From Silurus meridionalis (lineage: Eukaryota; Chordata; Actinopteri; Siluriformes; Siluridae): DNA of 64,000 bases. A program made the translations under genes and the position numbers. The stretch covers positions 37,029,305 to 37,093,304 of the forward strand of contig NC_060887.1 in assembly GCF_014805685.1 (NCBI RefSeq), in the 5' to 3' direction. The notes beneath the pieces are model-generated. The model searched no databases. It was not told the origin of the DNA and saw only the letters and a list, made by a program, of their open reading frames with translations. Shown one piece after another: positions 22,480 through 34,974 of this stretch (its first letter is position 1; each line of letters opens with the position of its first letter).

Positions 22480-25340
22480 ACCTTTGCTATGTTTCCACAC
22501 GGTAGGTTTTAATTGCCAGAATTGGCAGATTTTGGTGCTTGATTTGAAACTTCAGTAGGTGCATCAGTAAACAAATGTTTAGTGATGTATGGATGCTGGT
22601 GCTGATGGCTGATTGGAACCCATTTGTGGATTTATTAAATATACAGTCACAATCGCAAAAATCCAAAGAGCAAAGACAATGTTGAAAAACAGGCGGAGGG
22701 TCAAAACCACAGAAAATCAGTCCATGTGGCAAACAAACCAAAAAATGAATTGTAGACGAAAAGAACAGAGAAAACAAATCAGTAAATCCAAAGGCAATAA
22801 TGGGAAACTAAGGCTTGGTATGCAAACATGTTACAATAAATTGCGTTAGTTTAGCATGAGCAGGCTTTTCCCTGGAACCACCCTGTAGTCCAGAAGTGCT
22901 TAATACTCAGGAGATGGCTCCCTCTATTGGGCCGGCAGGGCTAAAGCAGTTTCCACTGTTACAGTATCCCCCCTCCTATGAACACCTCCTTTTGTTCTTC
23001 TTTTTTTTTTGTGGGCACCCCTTGGCTTGGGTGATGGTCAATTTGGGTGATTCTGATAAAAAGCTTCAATGAGAGATGGATCCAGAATGTCACGTGTGTT
23101 TACTCAACTCTTTTCCTTTTATGCTGTACCCCTCATAGTCCACCAAATACTGAAGCTGTCCCCCTCTCTGCAGTGAGTCAATAATTAAATGTACTATAAA
23201 GGCTGGGGCACATTCAATCTCCAAGAGAGGGGAAGGGTCTTGTTCCCCTTGCCGAACATGTGCAGGCTTCAGTAGGGTGACGTGAAAAAGGGGCAATACA
23301 GTACTGTGTTGGGCTTAACTGTAGTTGACTTGGTGTACACTGAATGACCCTATGAATCATGGACTTAGTTTCCTGCACAGCAACTTGAGTTTTAGATTTT
23401 TTATTGATAGCCAAACCATTTCCCCAGGTAGGGTATTGCAGATGAGAGCAGTTCCTGACACCATACTGCTCTCTGTAGGAGCCCTTTGGCTTTCTCCCAG
23501 ACTTCTCAGCTATGAGTGAAACAGTCATTTACTGCTGGTGCGTCTGACCTTTCCTCTGACCATGGGAACAGGGAATGTTGATATGACAGCACTCACTGAA
23601 AGGAGGTGAGGTTTGTGGATGAATGAGTCAAAGAGTTCTGTGCATATTCTTCTTACGTGAGGAATTCACTCCCTGCTACAGAAAGTTCTGACAAATCTTC
23701 GTAGGTCTCGATTAACTCGTTTCACTTGTAAATTAGATTAGGGGTGGTAACCAGACATGAGACCAATGTTGATTCCCAATAAAGTGCAGAAGGATCACCA
23801 TACATGTGAGATAAAGTAAGTGCCCCTGTCAGATACTATGTCCCCAGGAAGTAATTTTTTAAAACGTGGTACATCAGTACCTTGGCTGTTTCCAGAGATG
23901 TGGGGAGGCCTTTCAAGGGCACAGATTTGCACACAACTCGAGAGCCAATCCACCTGGATTTCCCAATCTGGGACTCTGGGGATCAGGGAAATCTACCCCA
24001 ATTAGGGACCAGGTCTTGCATTTGTGACTCTCATCCATGATATCCCACCAAATTAAAGCAATGATAAGGGAGGGTGGTAGGTTGGGTTCTGGTGATGGTG
24101 GCTGGTCAATGGGGTAATGGTGGCAAGAGAGTGCATCAGCGTTGCCATTCTTGGTGCCAGGGCGATAGGTTACTATGAAAATAAATGGTGTGAAGAACTG
24201 GGCCCCTTCTGGCTTGGCATGGACTTAATTGCTTGGCTTTCTGAAGATATTCAAAGTTGAGATGGTCTATGATTACCTGGAAGGGGTGTTGGGCTCCCTC
24301 CAACCAGTGTCTCCACTTCTACAGAGCTTCCTTTACAGAGAGTAGTTCCTAATTACACACATCATAGTTACATTCAGCAGGGGTGAGTTTTCTTGAAACG
24401 TACAAGCAAGTAAGTACAGTAGTTTACTTGGGTTGCCAAGACTTTGAGAAAAGACCCCCTGCCAATTCCACAATTGGAAATTCCACTACCTACACTAAGG
24501 GAGGTTTGGGTTTGGGTGTTTTGGTTTGTTGGGGAAGGCTTTTTGAGGGTGCCTCATGGGTGCCTTGGACCAGCAGACTTTACATGGCTTCCCGCGTAAT
24601 AATACCATCAGTGGTGCAGCTGCCATACTGTAGTTCCTAATAGTAGGAAATTAGCAAAACCCAGAAATCTTTGTAATTCCTTAACAGTGGAAAGTGTGGG
24701 CCATTCTGTTCTGACTTTCACCTGTGTCCATCTCCACCCCTTGTCCGCTAATGACGTATCCCAAGCACAATGTAGAGTCCTGGTGAAATTCACATTTTTC
24801 ACCCTTGACTTCGAACTGGTGGTGCAACAAATGCCGTAATATGCTGCAAACGTAATTGATGTGAAAGTCGTAGGTCTTGGATTAGATAAGAATGTCAATG
24901 CCATATAAACAATGACAAACAGGTTTAACATATCTAGAGAAATCTTGTTCATGAAAGCCTGAAATATACCTGAAGCATTTGTCAGAACAGACAGCATGAC
25001 TCACTATTAATAGTGCCCCTCTCTTTCCCTCTTTTAGGGGTTAGTGCTCCAGAGATCCAACTTTATAAAATATTTAGCCTCCATGAGCTGTTCCAGAGCA
25101 GCAGTTACAAGGGGAAGTAGATATGGGTAACCTACCGTTATAGAGTTTAAACCTGGATAGTCTATACAAGTCCTTTTTCAGCATGAAGAGGAATCCTGCT
25201 GCCACTGGAGAGATTTATGGATAAATAAATCCAGCGGCAATGGTACAATCCCATGGTCAGTGTGGTGGGCTTACCGTGGCACGTTTCTTGTTAAAAAACT
25301 CCTTTAGATCCTAATATTCCGCAGGAGCTGAGGGAAGTGT
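22480..25340 (-). mobile_element. Ty3/Gypsy LTR retrotransposon relic with chromodomain
   Basis: On the minus strand, pol domains appear in order but broken. Reverse transcriptase (about 25330-24640): SVLTNASGIFQAFMNKI, then LFVIVYMALTF where the YMDD-type box would be, then TVKELQRFLGFANF. RNase H (about 24400-24210): ECNYDVCN and [28 protein letters not shown] end precedes the integrase (about 24150-23300). An integrase tail/chromodomain is at about 23300-23090: PLFHVTLLKPAHV and GGQLQYLVDYEGY. Stops and frameshifts are throughout. No pair of LTRs could be matched by eye; 22870-22975 may be LTR-derived. Confidence 0.8.
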
Positions 25341-25492
25341 ACTAGATGGGTATTGTTCTGTGTCTGAGGCAGCTTTGGAGGTAGCCAATCAGGATGATGT
25401 TTACTGCTGTTATACGAAGGGTCATAAAAAAACAGGAAAGGGTTGGGATCTCTGAAGCATTGACAATCTTTTGGGCAATCATATGGAGTGGT

Positions 25493-25705
25493 ATCTTAGT
25501 GGTTGAGGTGCTGGGGTACTCATCGGACGGGTGAGGTTTCAAGCCCCAATATCGCCAAGCTGCCACTCTTGGGCCCTTGAGCAAGGACTTTAACCCTCTG
25601 TGCTGTATCATGGCTAACCCCAGCTTCTGAGCAAGTTGGAATATGTAAAGAAAATAATTTTTCACTGTGCTGTAATCTATATGTGATGAATAAAGGTTAT
25701 TCTAT
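25493..25705 (+). mobile_element. tRNA-derived SINE, long-tail type
   Basis: 'agtggttgaggtgctggggt' head, 'gcaaggactttaaccctctg' middle, and the tail 'tttcactgtgctgtaatcta' + 'tatgtgatgaataaagg'. Same type as 39538. Confidence 0.75.
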
Positions 25706-25799
25706 TAATTAGAGCAGGAAGAATATTTCCCATTAATGCTGATCAACTGCATAGGTAGAGTAAAACTGAAGGTGCAAGAGTTCAGGCTTACCTTAGGGG

Positions 25800-26265
25800 T
25801 TCGTGGTTGGATTTGCACAGATGTATGTTTCAGCAAAGCCAGATGAGAGAGATCACCGTAACAGTGTTGGGGAGTGCGTAAAGAACATTAGACAGTGGAT
25901 GCTTGATAACTTTCTTCTGCTCAACTCGGATAAGACGAAAGTACTTTTACTAGGACCACATTCAGCTAGAAGCAACCTTTCTGAGTATGTAGCATCTCAG
26001 GATGGTGTTTCTGTCCCAGTGTGTACAGCAGTCAAAGACCTTGGTGTGATTATTGACCCGAGTCTTTCCTTTGAGGCTCATGTGAATAACATTAAAATGA
26101 CATGAACATGAATAATAATATCCAGGATCCAGCTAAAATTAGAAATATGATGTCGTTACAGGATGCAGGAAAACTAGTTACTGCTACATCTAGATTAGAC
26201 TACTGTAACGTTTTACATAATATAAATAAATAAATAAGCTTCAGTTAGTCCAGAATGCATTATAA
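25800..26265 (+). pseudogene. L2/CR1-like LINE reverse transcriptase fragment
   Basis: One reading gives ECVKNIRQWMLDNFLLLNSD, KTKVLLLGPHSAR and AVKDLGVIIDPSLSFEAHVN, and further on 'gctacatctagattagacta' + 'ctgtaac' (TSRLDYCN). These are typical of the region after the catalytic box in a common fish LINE. Both ends are missing. Confidence 0.75.
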
Positions 26266-26402
26266 ATAATAATTAATAAATAAATGTATTTAGTTATGTA
26301 TGCATGTAGGTATATATTTATATACAGTATATAAATACATATATACCTGCATGCATACATAAATAAATAATTTTTTTTTTTGTAATTATTATTTATAAGA
26401 GC

Positions 26403-26403
<1 letters not shown>

Positions 26404-26448
<45 letters not shown>
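26404..26448. repeat. (GA)n microsatellite
   Basis: About 21 GA units, within an AT-rich stretch containing a 60-base imperfect palindrome of 'tatgcatgtaggtatatatt' and its complement around 26305-26360. Confidence 0.85.
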
Positions 26449-26450
<2 letters not shown>

Positions 26451-26609
26451 CTTAGCATATAAACAGCCTTTGCTTAAAGAATCCATTCAACTGAATATAA
26501 ATTGCTAAATTGCTGAAATATGTACATTTCCATATAAATATTTATAAATATAAAGTTGAACATGTTCTGTTCTTTTCTTTTCACTCCTCAGTCCTGCTCC
26601 ACGTCGTCA

Positions 26610-26752
26610 TGGCGTTCACTGTCGATCGTAAAGCACCATCTGTTGTCCTGAGTCCAATAAAGAAGATTAAATTCACATCCAGTCGTTTGGAAGACGCTCA
26701 TATCCTGAGTGACAGAATAAAAAAGTCGCGATCGTCTGATAATAATTACTAA
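26610..26752 (+). CDS. Possible small protein or exon, unidentified
   Basis: An ATG in an acceptable context (cgtcATGG) opens a 47-residue reading, MAFTVDRKAPSVVLSPIKKI..., rich in Lys, Arg and Ser and ending DNNY. A plausible splice acceptor (pyrimidine tract then 'cactcctcag') lies 19 bases upstream. Composition is more protein-like than its surroundings, with fewer AT runs. I recognise no family, and no further exon was found. It could be chance or a fragment of a processed copy. Confidence 0.2.
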
Positions 26753-26759
26753 CACAAAT

Positions 26760-27730
26760 TAGAAACACAAGCTCTTTTTTTCTTTGCTAAGGAACTATTT
26801 GTGTGTGGAGTTTGCATGCAGAATGCTGCATGGGACTAATGACAAGCTCAGGTTAGATTTTTTTACTATCAGAATATATATAAGTAGAGAGACAATGAAA
26901 TGCAGTTAGCATCCAACCCAATCCAATCCAAATGTAAATAGCAAATAAATAATAAATGACATGAAACAGTTAGGGTGTGGGTCAGTAGTAATGTAGAACT
27001 GTACAGGTAAAGGAAAATGGCAATAAGGTTAAATCAAAATGAATGAGAATTATGGTGCAGTAGTTTGAGGAATCAGCATGATGTATGCAATACGCATTGT
27101 TTTTTACCATTATGTTACAATAAACATTTCTAATAATTAGTCTATTTCTCCCCTCTCTCTTTCTAGCTTCTGCTCCCAGTGATCCTGTTCTCTTCTGCTC
27201 CTCAGACTTGCCTGATCCATCATGATGTTTTTCCTTTCCAAGCTTCTCGTCACTTGAAAACCACTTGCTTCTGCTGAGGACATGGACAACCAAAGGATAA
27301 TTATATCTCTCAATAGCACTGAAGTTTAAGTTGAGTTCATTTTCCTGCTGGAACAGGATGCAATGCTGTGAGTTGTGAGTCATCTGTCAGATTGCAGCAT
27401 CGTTCACTTACATGTTGGTTTAATCCAACAGTCACAGCAGCTGACTGAAGTTTACTAAAAGCTGGCAAACACATCAGTCAAAATGTAAGAGGTAAAGTGA
27501 CAGAAACACTATTTGCACTTCGCATGTGCACAAATGCGTCTACTTTACCAAAATCGTGTATTTATATCAAGAGAATCACTAGTAAAGAACTATTTCCAGT
27601 AGTAATCAAGTCGTGTCAACCAGTACAGTATTATAAACACCCGAAACTGCCGTAAATTGTTTCGATATACTTCAGACAGGAACATGCACAGTACAAATAG
27701 TGTTTCTGGTACAGCTCTAGAAACCACAGG
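26760..27730. other. Intergenic stretch with no recognised gene
   Basis: No recognisable exon or repeat family was seen. A 133-residue minus-strand reading at 27383 has no familiar motif. Confidence 0.4.
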
Positions 27731-27734
27731 TCAA

Positions 27735-27835
27735 AATTGATCAGAAGGTCAAAAGTTCAATTCCAGCAGCACTAGGCTGCCACTGCTGGGCCCTTGAGCA
27801 AGGCCCTCAACTGCTCAAGTCAAATGTATGTGTTT
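27735..27835 (+). mobile_element. tRNA-derived SINE fragment
   Basis: 'cagaaggtcaaaagttcaat', 'aggctgccactgctgggccc' and 'ttgagcaaggccctcaactg'. Confidence 0.6.
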
Positions 27836-27929
27836 CTTAACTCTCATATTATATAGTCCCCTTTTGCTGTTATAATACCCTCTAAAACTGAGTTTTTCCT
27901 CTTACTGTAAATACGTACACAATATGTAC

Positions 27930-28435
27930 ACAAGTTTGTGACACCTAACTAAAAGACTGGTATGTGCTTTTTTTAACCACCGTATTCAATATTTTTTGCC
28001 CATATAATAAACTCCACTCTTCTGGAAAGATGTTTCACTAGATTTTTTTGGAGATTTATGCTCATTCAGATACAAGGGTGTTAGTAAAGTGATGTAGGTG
28101 AGGTGAGGTGAGGTGAGGTGAGGTGAGGAGGCCTGGGGTTCAGTCAGCGTTCACATTCATCCCAACAGGGTTAAGTTCAGAGCTCTATAGCAGGAGATCT
28201 TTCAACTTAAACCTGTGTAAAGCAGATCTTCATGGAGCTGGCTTTGTGCAGAGGGGTATTGTCATGCTGGAACAGGTTTGGATCTCCTCATTCAAGTGAA
28301 GTGGAAATTCATGCTACTGCCTTCAAATTTAATATTGTGTGTCTCCACCCTTGTGCTAAGAGTCTGGAGAAGAACCACATATGGCTGGATAAGACAGGTG
28401 TCCACATCCTTTTGTCTATGCAATGTATTTTTCAC
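27930..28435 (-). mobile_element. CACTATAT-type MITE copy
   Basis: Same layout as 8131: 'aagtttgtgacacctaacta', 'gatgtttcactagattttt', 'cttcatggagctggctttgt', 'gaagaaccacatatggctgg' and 'aggtgtccacatccttttgt'. It contains a (GGTGA)6 expansion near 28095. Confidence 0.7.
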
Positions 28436-28439
28436 TTTA

Positions 28440-29960
28440 ACAGTATGGTAATAAGTGCTATTATTGTTTACCTCAGGCAGACTTGGAAAAAAAGCCCAAA
28501 CCATATATCAAAGACTTTGTGATGAAGGAGATGATGAACCTCAGTGACAGGCGTGAAAAACTGAGTAGACATCTCACACTTCAGAAATTCCTGAGATTAT
28601 TGCTCTAAGAGTGCTAAGAAAGAAGAAGACGAACAGAATAGATTTCCAGCAGATCCAAATTAAACAGAGGCAAACCTCCTCCACACTGCAAAGCTGCAGG
28701 ATCGAGAGGAACCTTTTTAGATAAAAAAATAAATCTTGAAATTATGCTTATCAAGCCTCACCTGCTTCCAAAGATTCAAATACACTTTCTAGTGTGGACA
28801 GAAATTGCAAATATAAACCAGACAGTCATTCCAGCTAATGAGCAGCGCTGTCAATCATATGCAAGAATGATGGGAAGACAATGCCATTAGACTTGCATCG
28901 TCTTCTGATGGATCGTAGCAGGTTCCTGTGAATGTCAAACTTGCTTTGGAAAACTCTTCCTATATGGAAACATGTAGTATTTGTAGAACCCTGGTGTACG
29001 TGTGTAGAAAGACGCACCAGATAGCACTGTTCAACATTTTAACCAATAAACAGTCCAAATAAAAAGGGCCTCAAAAGCTTTCTTCTTCAAGATTCAAGTG
29101 TGTGTTTTGTTGGATTTTTTGCTAATTATCCTGGGATTTAAACTCACTAGCACAGAAATCTGATCCACTTCAGAAGAAGTTTCCCTGTGTCTCCACCATT
29201 GTGAAGGGTTTTGTTTGGAAATGCTCCCATAGAGTCTGAGGGTTTTCATGTCTATGAAATTAAACCTTAAAGAAAGAACTCCTCAAAAACCTCCAGTGTT
29301 TCATGTACACGTCTATGCTCAATAGCCTGGTCTTTATAATTATAAATTGTATGTATTTTTTGTAGATTTCTGCCTCTTTATAAGATCATCTAGATACCAT
29401 TGCAATAAAGGGCTCCTTGCATGTCCTGGGGTTCCCACGCTCCCTAGAATTGCTCCAAGATAAATGACTCCACCCCTGGCATTCCAGGACCTCAGGGTAA
29501 CTCATTTAACATTGTTCACATTGTTTACGGCTCTGATACAAGACTGTGTGTTCGGCCACACAGAGCAGATAGAATTGGTAAATCATGTCAGGGTGGAGCA
29601 TAATATTTGAACAAACTATCCAGTTACTATTCTAGTTCTTTCACAGCACAACCAGTGGAGAACACCAGACCGAAGAAACCTTCAAATATGGCTGTTGCAA
29701 ACTTCAACTCCCAAAACACACACATACACACACTCAATTACACATACACATGCTTAATTACTCTCATACACAGACACACAGACTCCCATTTACAAGCTCT
29801 CTATTAATTGATGCTCATTGTGACCTATTTCACTGGCCAAACAAAAAAAGAAAAGAAAAGGTACCTTTTTTAAACTCGCTCAAATTCTTACGCCTATTTT
29901 TCCTGCTTTTAACACATCAACTTTGAGAATAAAATGTTTACTTGCAGCTTGTTAATATCA
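28440..29960. other. Intergenic stretch with no recognised gene
   Basis: No family was recognised. 29700-29790 is CA-rich ('cacacacatacacacact'). Confidence 0.4.
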
Positions 29961-30165
29961 GGGCTTGAACCCCTGACCTTCTAATAGAAATTCAGAGCCT
30001 TACCAGCTTCCCCCAATTTTTCATAGTTTAGCTGGGAAGCTCCACTCTGGAGCAAATAGTGTTAAGGGCCTTGCTCAAGGGCCCAATAGTGGCAACTTGG
30101 CAATACTGGTTCTTAAACCCTTAACCTTAGGAGCAGTAACCAGGAGCATTAACAACTGATTCAAC
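29960..30165 (-). mobile_element. tRNA-derived SINE, reverse, diverged
   Basis: Plus-strand text 'agggcttgaacccctgacct', 'gggccttgctcaagggccca' and 'gtggcaacttgg' is the reverse of the SINE body. Confidence 0.6.
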
Positions 30166-30244
30166 ACTACCCTGCGTTGTAGTTCCTGGTTGATATCTTG
30201 TTTTCAGAGTGTTTTTGCCACTGTTTTATGCCCATCGGCTTTTT

Positions 30245-30435
30245 GTTTGGGAAAGTGGTTGCTCACTGGTTAAAGCATTGCCCTTTAGTGTACATAGTCA
30301 TGAGTTTAAATCCCAGCACCAACAAACCAAGCTGCCACTAACGGGCTCTTGAACAAGGCTCTCAACCCTCAGCTGTTCAGTTGTAAAAAATTGCTCTGGA
30401 TAAGGGTGTCTGTCAAATTCTGTGAATGTTTCCCC
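30245..30435 (+). mobile_element. tRNA-derived SINE
   Basis: 'gtggttgctcactggttaaa', 'gagtttaaatcccagcacca', 'ctcaaccctcagctgttcag', 'ctggataagggtgtctgtca'. Head, body and tail are all present. Confidence 0.7.
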
Positions 30436-31270
30436 ATTGCATGATTTCTACTTGGTTTTGACTATGATTTTGATCTGTTTGCCAGGACTCATAAGGACTG
30501 ACTGTTTGAGTCCTCTGGACTAGATCTTGACTTGACTTTCATGACCTTCTTCGGCAGTAGGTTTTCCTGTATGTTGAACCAATTTTTAAATAAATGGATA
30601 AAATAATCTACATTATTAAGGGAAACTGAGATGAGGCTACAATTACTAGCATACCAACAACATAATATTTTAATGATGTATAAGGAAATCTCTATAAATA
30701 CAGTATGTGCTGCATGTATGAAGATTTGAATCTTTCACTTGGACAATTTATCAAAACCAACCTACTATGTATTGTCTAGTCTTATTTAATCTCATAGTAC
30801 AGTATAGTGGTGTAGTCTGTTACAATCATTACATGATGAATAAAAAAGATCTCAACCAGTGATTTGTATCCTTTTTAGTAGTATAAAGTACTTTCAAAGA
30901 GAACATATTTCTTCATACAGTACGGTCAGTTCAGTGCAATAAGTGCTTAATTTCAGGGGTTTTTTTTGGAAAAATCTGAATTAGGTTAAGTTTAAATGTG
31001 GACTGTTATTTTGGTCAATAGAGGGAGACGTGAGACCTTCAGTCATAGTTTTTCTTTTGGAAAAACAATTAATTTACATGATATTTAACAGCTGCTCTCT
31101 TTTGCCAACTTCTGAAAATCTTCCATAAGTTGAGGCTCATCTGATGCAGTTTATTTGAAGAGGACTGTAATATTTGTGCAGTTTATAGTAATTTGTTTAA
31201 AAACATGACAAATCATATTTTACAGGTATTTTTGCAGACAGATTTGTTTGTAATGTGACTATATGAAGTA

Positions 31271-31372
<102 letters not shown>

Positions 31373-31379
31373 CGTGACT

Positions 31380-33460
31380 TAACTCTATCAGAATCACTGA
31401 CATACATTTAAAAATATTTATTTTCTTTTTGAATATGTATTAAATTATTCCCAATAGTGTATTCTCTACTTATTCTCCAATCATATTTATGCATCATGTG
31501 TTGCCAGGATCAAAGAAATCTGCCTTGAGACCTTCAGAAACAACCATACGGGCACCCGTAGGTTTAAATACATTACAATGCAACTGTTGCTTTAATCAAT
31601 CAGATTTCAAGTTGGTGACACCTGGGCCATCCAGCAGATGCACCACAGCATTTTCACGTCCTTTGATCGGCTGGTCAGAGCTTGAAAACCGCAACTGTAT
31701 CAAACTGCACAGGCTCAAATATATTTATGTGGATTTAATAGTTGTATTTTCATTCCGCAATAAAGTACACAAGGAAATTTACAAGACTGGACATCATGAG
31801 AAAAGGTCGGCCAGAACAGTTAAAAACAGTTTGTGTAAAATTTGCTCAGAAAACATACACTTTGCCAGGAAAACCTTATTTTCCAGCGTTTCTGTGGTCT
31901 GAAAACTCAAAAAGTACTACAGAAATGCACAGAAAATCCAAGGTGGACTGCATTTTTGTCATTTTATGAGGTAAATTTTTAAGCTTGTACTGGAGATGAT
32001 TTAGACGGTGGTGCAGCTGCGGATGCATTGAAAGGAGAATAGCTGAACTGTGTTTGTTGTGTTTCTTGCTTTAGTAATGACATTCACTCTCACAGTATGC
32101 GATTCATGTCTCTGTTATACATTCCTTTAAATATTGATATTTTCTATAACCGTGGCATCGTAATGAGACTGGATTGACTAAACAGGACACCACTGAAGGC
32201 ATATGTGTGAAATGCATGACATGGCACTGCATCCAAACATTGTATAGCCTTTATCATAAAACACCATGCCCATTGATTTGATTGGTTTCCAGACTAGAGC
32301 AAATGGTATATACTGTATACTGGGGACTCTGCATTTAAGACCATCTCTTGAACTGGGTCACAGTCCTGATATTGCAGTTCTTTCTTAAAAGCCAAACCGA
32401 CAGGTGCTGATAACCCTACAGAGGATGCCAAGTCATCCTGTCTGACTGACACTTCAGATCTGAATAAGCTAAGAACGCATTTGGTGCCTTTAACAAGTAG
32501 GGCTCTGTGGTCTAATAGTTGAATTCTGCAGTGTTTGCTGAGTCAGTGGTTGAATGATAAATGCACAGAGTAGGCAGTGAGCCACATCTTGAACCTGTGT
32601 GTCCTGTGCTGCTGTCCTCCTCTGCCTGGCAACCAAAGTTGACAATGCATCCATTTGGAAAAATCTCTACCTACAGTATGTTATCCCAAGCTAGATCTGG
32701 GACACCACTTTGGATGTACACACCACTCCCCTGAGTGTATGTGCTGCCTAAACAGTGTTTTGCACCAATTGTGTCTTCCTGGTACATGAATCAAATCAGA
32801 CTTAACGAGACTAACTGTATGTAGGCAAGTTTCCCCTTAGTATGGTGTGGCATCTTTTAATTAAAGGGCTAAATAGTTCATCCTCAGCTCCAGGTGAGTC
32901 ATGTGTTCAATCCTTACACTAATGCCCCAAATGACCCATGCCTGTGTGACACCACACCTCTCTATGAAGATTAATTATTTGGAGAAATATGCATTGTGCA
33001 TTCAGAGAGTTAGAGTGAAGTGGAAGAAGTAAACCAATATTGAAGTAAACCAACCTTATAAATATATCAATATAATTTATATTTCTCTACAAGAGGGAAC
33101 AAAAATCTTGAAACCAAGAAACCAGTATGGTGGGGTTAAACTTTGGCAAGGCCCTGAGCCCTCAAAGCCTGAGAGATGGAGGCTGGTGGCAACAAGGATA
33201 TTTGTATCTCTGCAACATTGTTGTCAGGACCCAGTATTCCAATGTATTTGCCACTGGTGGACAAAGAACACAAACCATGTATTTCAGTTAAAGTAGAGCT
33301 ACACTCGATAAAATATGACTCCAGTAAAAGCCCCTTTAAACTTTCACTTGATTATAAGTGCAAATGAATTTGCCTTCAAATGTACTTAAGTATCCAAAGT
33401 ACTGTGATTTATTATGGCTATTATGATCCTATTATCATGTTTTTTAGTAAGTAAGTTACT
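31380..33460. other. Intergenic stretch with no recognised gene
   Basis: Contains a 137-residue plus-strand reading at 31489-31902 without recognised motifs. Probably old repeat sequence; not assigned. Confidence 0.35.
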
Positions 33461-33464
33461 TAAA

Positions 33465-33650
33465 GTAAGTTTGTCCCTGATGAGCGAGCCATTGGAGACT
33501 GTGGCGAAGGAAAAACTCCCAAGATGGCATAAGGAAGAAACCTTGAGAGGAACCAGACTCAAGAGGGAACCACATCCTCATCTGATTTGCACCGAATGTC
33601 TATTTATTGCAACTCAACTCTATCAAAAGACTCTAATGTGACTCTTTACA
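33465..33650 (+). repeat. Interspersed repeat family B
   Basis: 'gtccctgatgagcgagccat', 'ggaagaaaccttgagaggaa' and 'ccagactcaagagggaacca'. Confidence 0.6.
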
Positions 33651-33654
33651 CACC

Positions 33655-34700
33655 GGTCTTCTAATAAAATGATATCAATGTGTCAAACACTGATTGATTT
33701 CTATTAAAATTATCATGAGCCCAAAACCTTCAAAAACTATTTTTAAAAAATGAGGTCATGTGTGTTGTACCGAGTTCAAGTCTGGAGTTTCTTCATTTAT
33801 TCCTCTCCAGATGTTCTGCTTGCTGTTGAACTGATGCTGAACTGAATGTTGGTGATCAGTAGAAACACCAAGCGCCAATCAGAACAAGTTCTGAACAGAG
33901 CGTGCGCTCGACCCTGATTGGTGACTCGCTGCGTGTTTCACCAGTTACGTTTTTATCCTCATAAATAAAAAGTAACGATTGATTTCAGAAAATAAAGTTG
34001 AGTAAAAAGTAAAATAATTCACTTTGAAGTGTAATAAATGTAAAGTTAAAGTAAAAATCTCTCTAAATGGAAATACTGTAGGGAAGTACAGATACGTGAA
34101 AAATCTTCTTAAATTCAGTAACAAATTACAATTCATTCCTTACTGTCCACTACTGGTATTTGCTCTCTGAGGTGAGTGAGGACCCAGATGAATAAGACCT
34201 TTGTTTCCTGGACCATGCAGAACATTGGATTGCTGGTGCAACCTTAATATGGGTGGCTACATTATGGAGGGTCAGATGACAAAAATGAATCAGTCTAGGG
34301 CAGAGGTGTCCAATCTTTTACACAAATGGCAGGTTTTTATTTCAACCGATCAAGAGCCACAAATAATAGTCCATTAAAAATTAAAATCCTTAAAGGTAGA
34401 ATTTGGTGTAGACTTGCTTTGTTGGAATAAAAACCTTTGTGGAAAAGATTGGACACCCCTGGTCTAGAGGGAACTTTAAAAGACAGATTGCCTTAAAATT
34501 TGATTATAGTCGCAGGCTGTTGTATAGATAGGCATAAAAAAAGGTCTGGCCTGTGTAAAATTTCAATGGACAGATGGGATTGACTATGAATGACTTCTGT
34601 AAAGGTCTTGGCATGTGTTCACACACCAAAATCAAGATTGTAGCTATTTGCTAAACACCAATCCCTGGTTGGAAGGCAGGGTGTAATGAATGGACATTCA
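33655..34700. other. Intergenic stretch with no recognised gene
   Basis: No exon was recognised. The segment 34310-34465 has facing ends 'agaggtgtccaatctttt' and 'aaaagattggacacccctgg', a probable small MITE of about 155 bp. Confidence 0.45.
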
Positions 34701-34704
34701 GTGA

Positions 34705-34974
34705 GGTTCCTTTTTGAGTCTGGTTCCTCTCAAGGATTTCTTCTTTCCTTGCCACAGTCACTGTTGGCTCACTCAATATTGCAAATTATCTATACTAACT
34801 ATTTATCGACAAACTTAGAATAATAAGGAACAAACCTATACATTCTTTTATTATAGCTTTACTTTTGTAAAGCTGCTTTGAGACATTGTCCATTGTTAAA
34901 AGCGCCCTTCAAATAAAAATATATTGAATTGAATTGAATTGAATTGAATTGCATTGAATTGAATTGAATTGAAT
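34705..34974 (-). repeat. Interspersed repeat family B, reverse, with GAATT tail
   Basis: 'gagtctggttcctctcaagg', 'aagctgctttgagacattgt' and then about ten GAATT units (34921-34972). The pentamer tail marks the end of the family and resembles LINE-type 3' tails. Confidence 0.65.

Noticed and set aside
31489..31902. 137-residue plus-strand reading
   Set aside because: No recognised motif, AT-rich composition, no splice or promoter support. Left as unassigned DNA.
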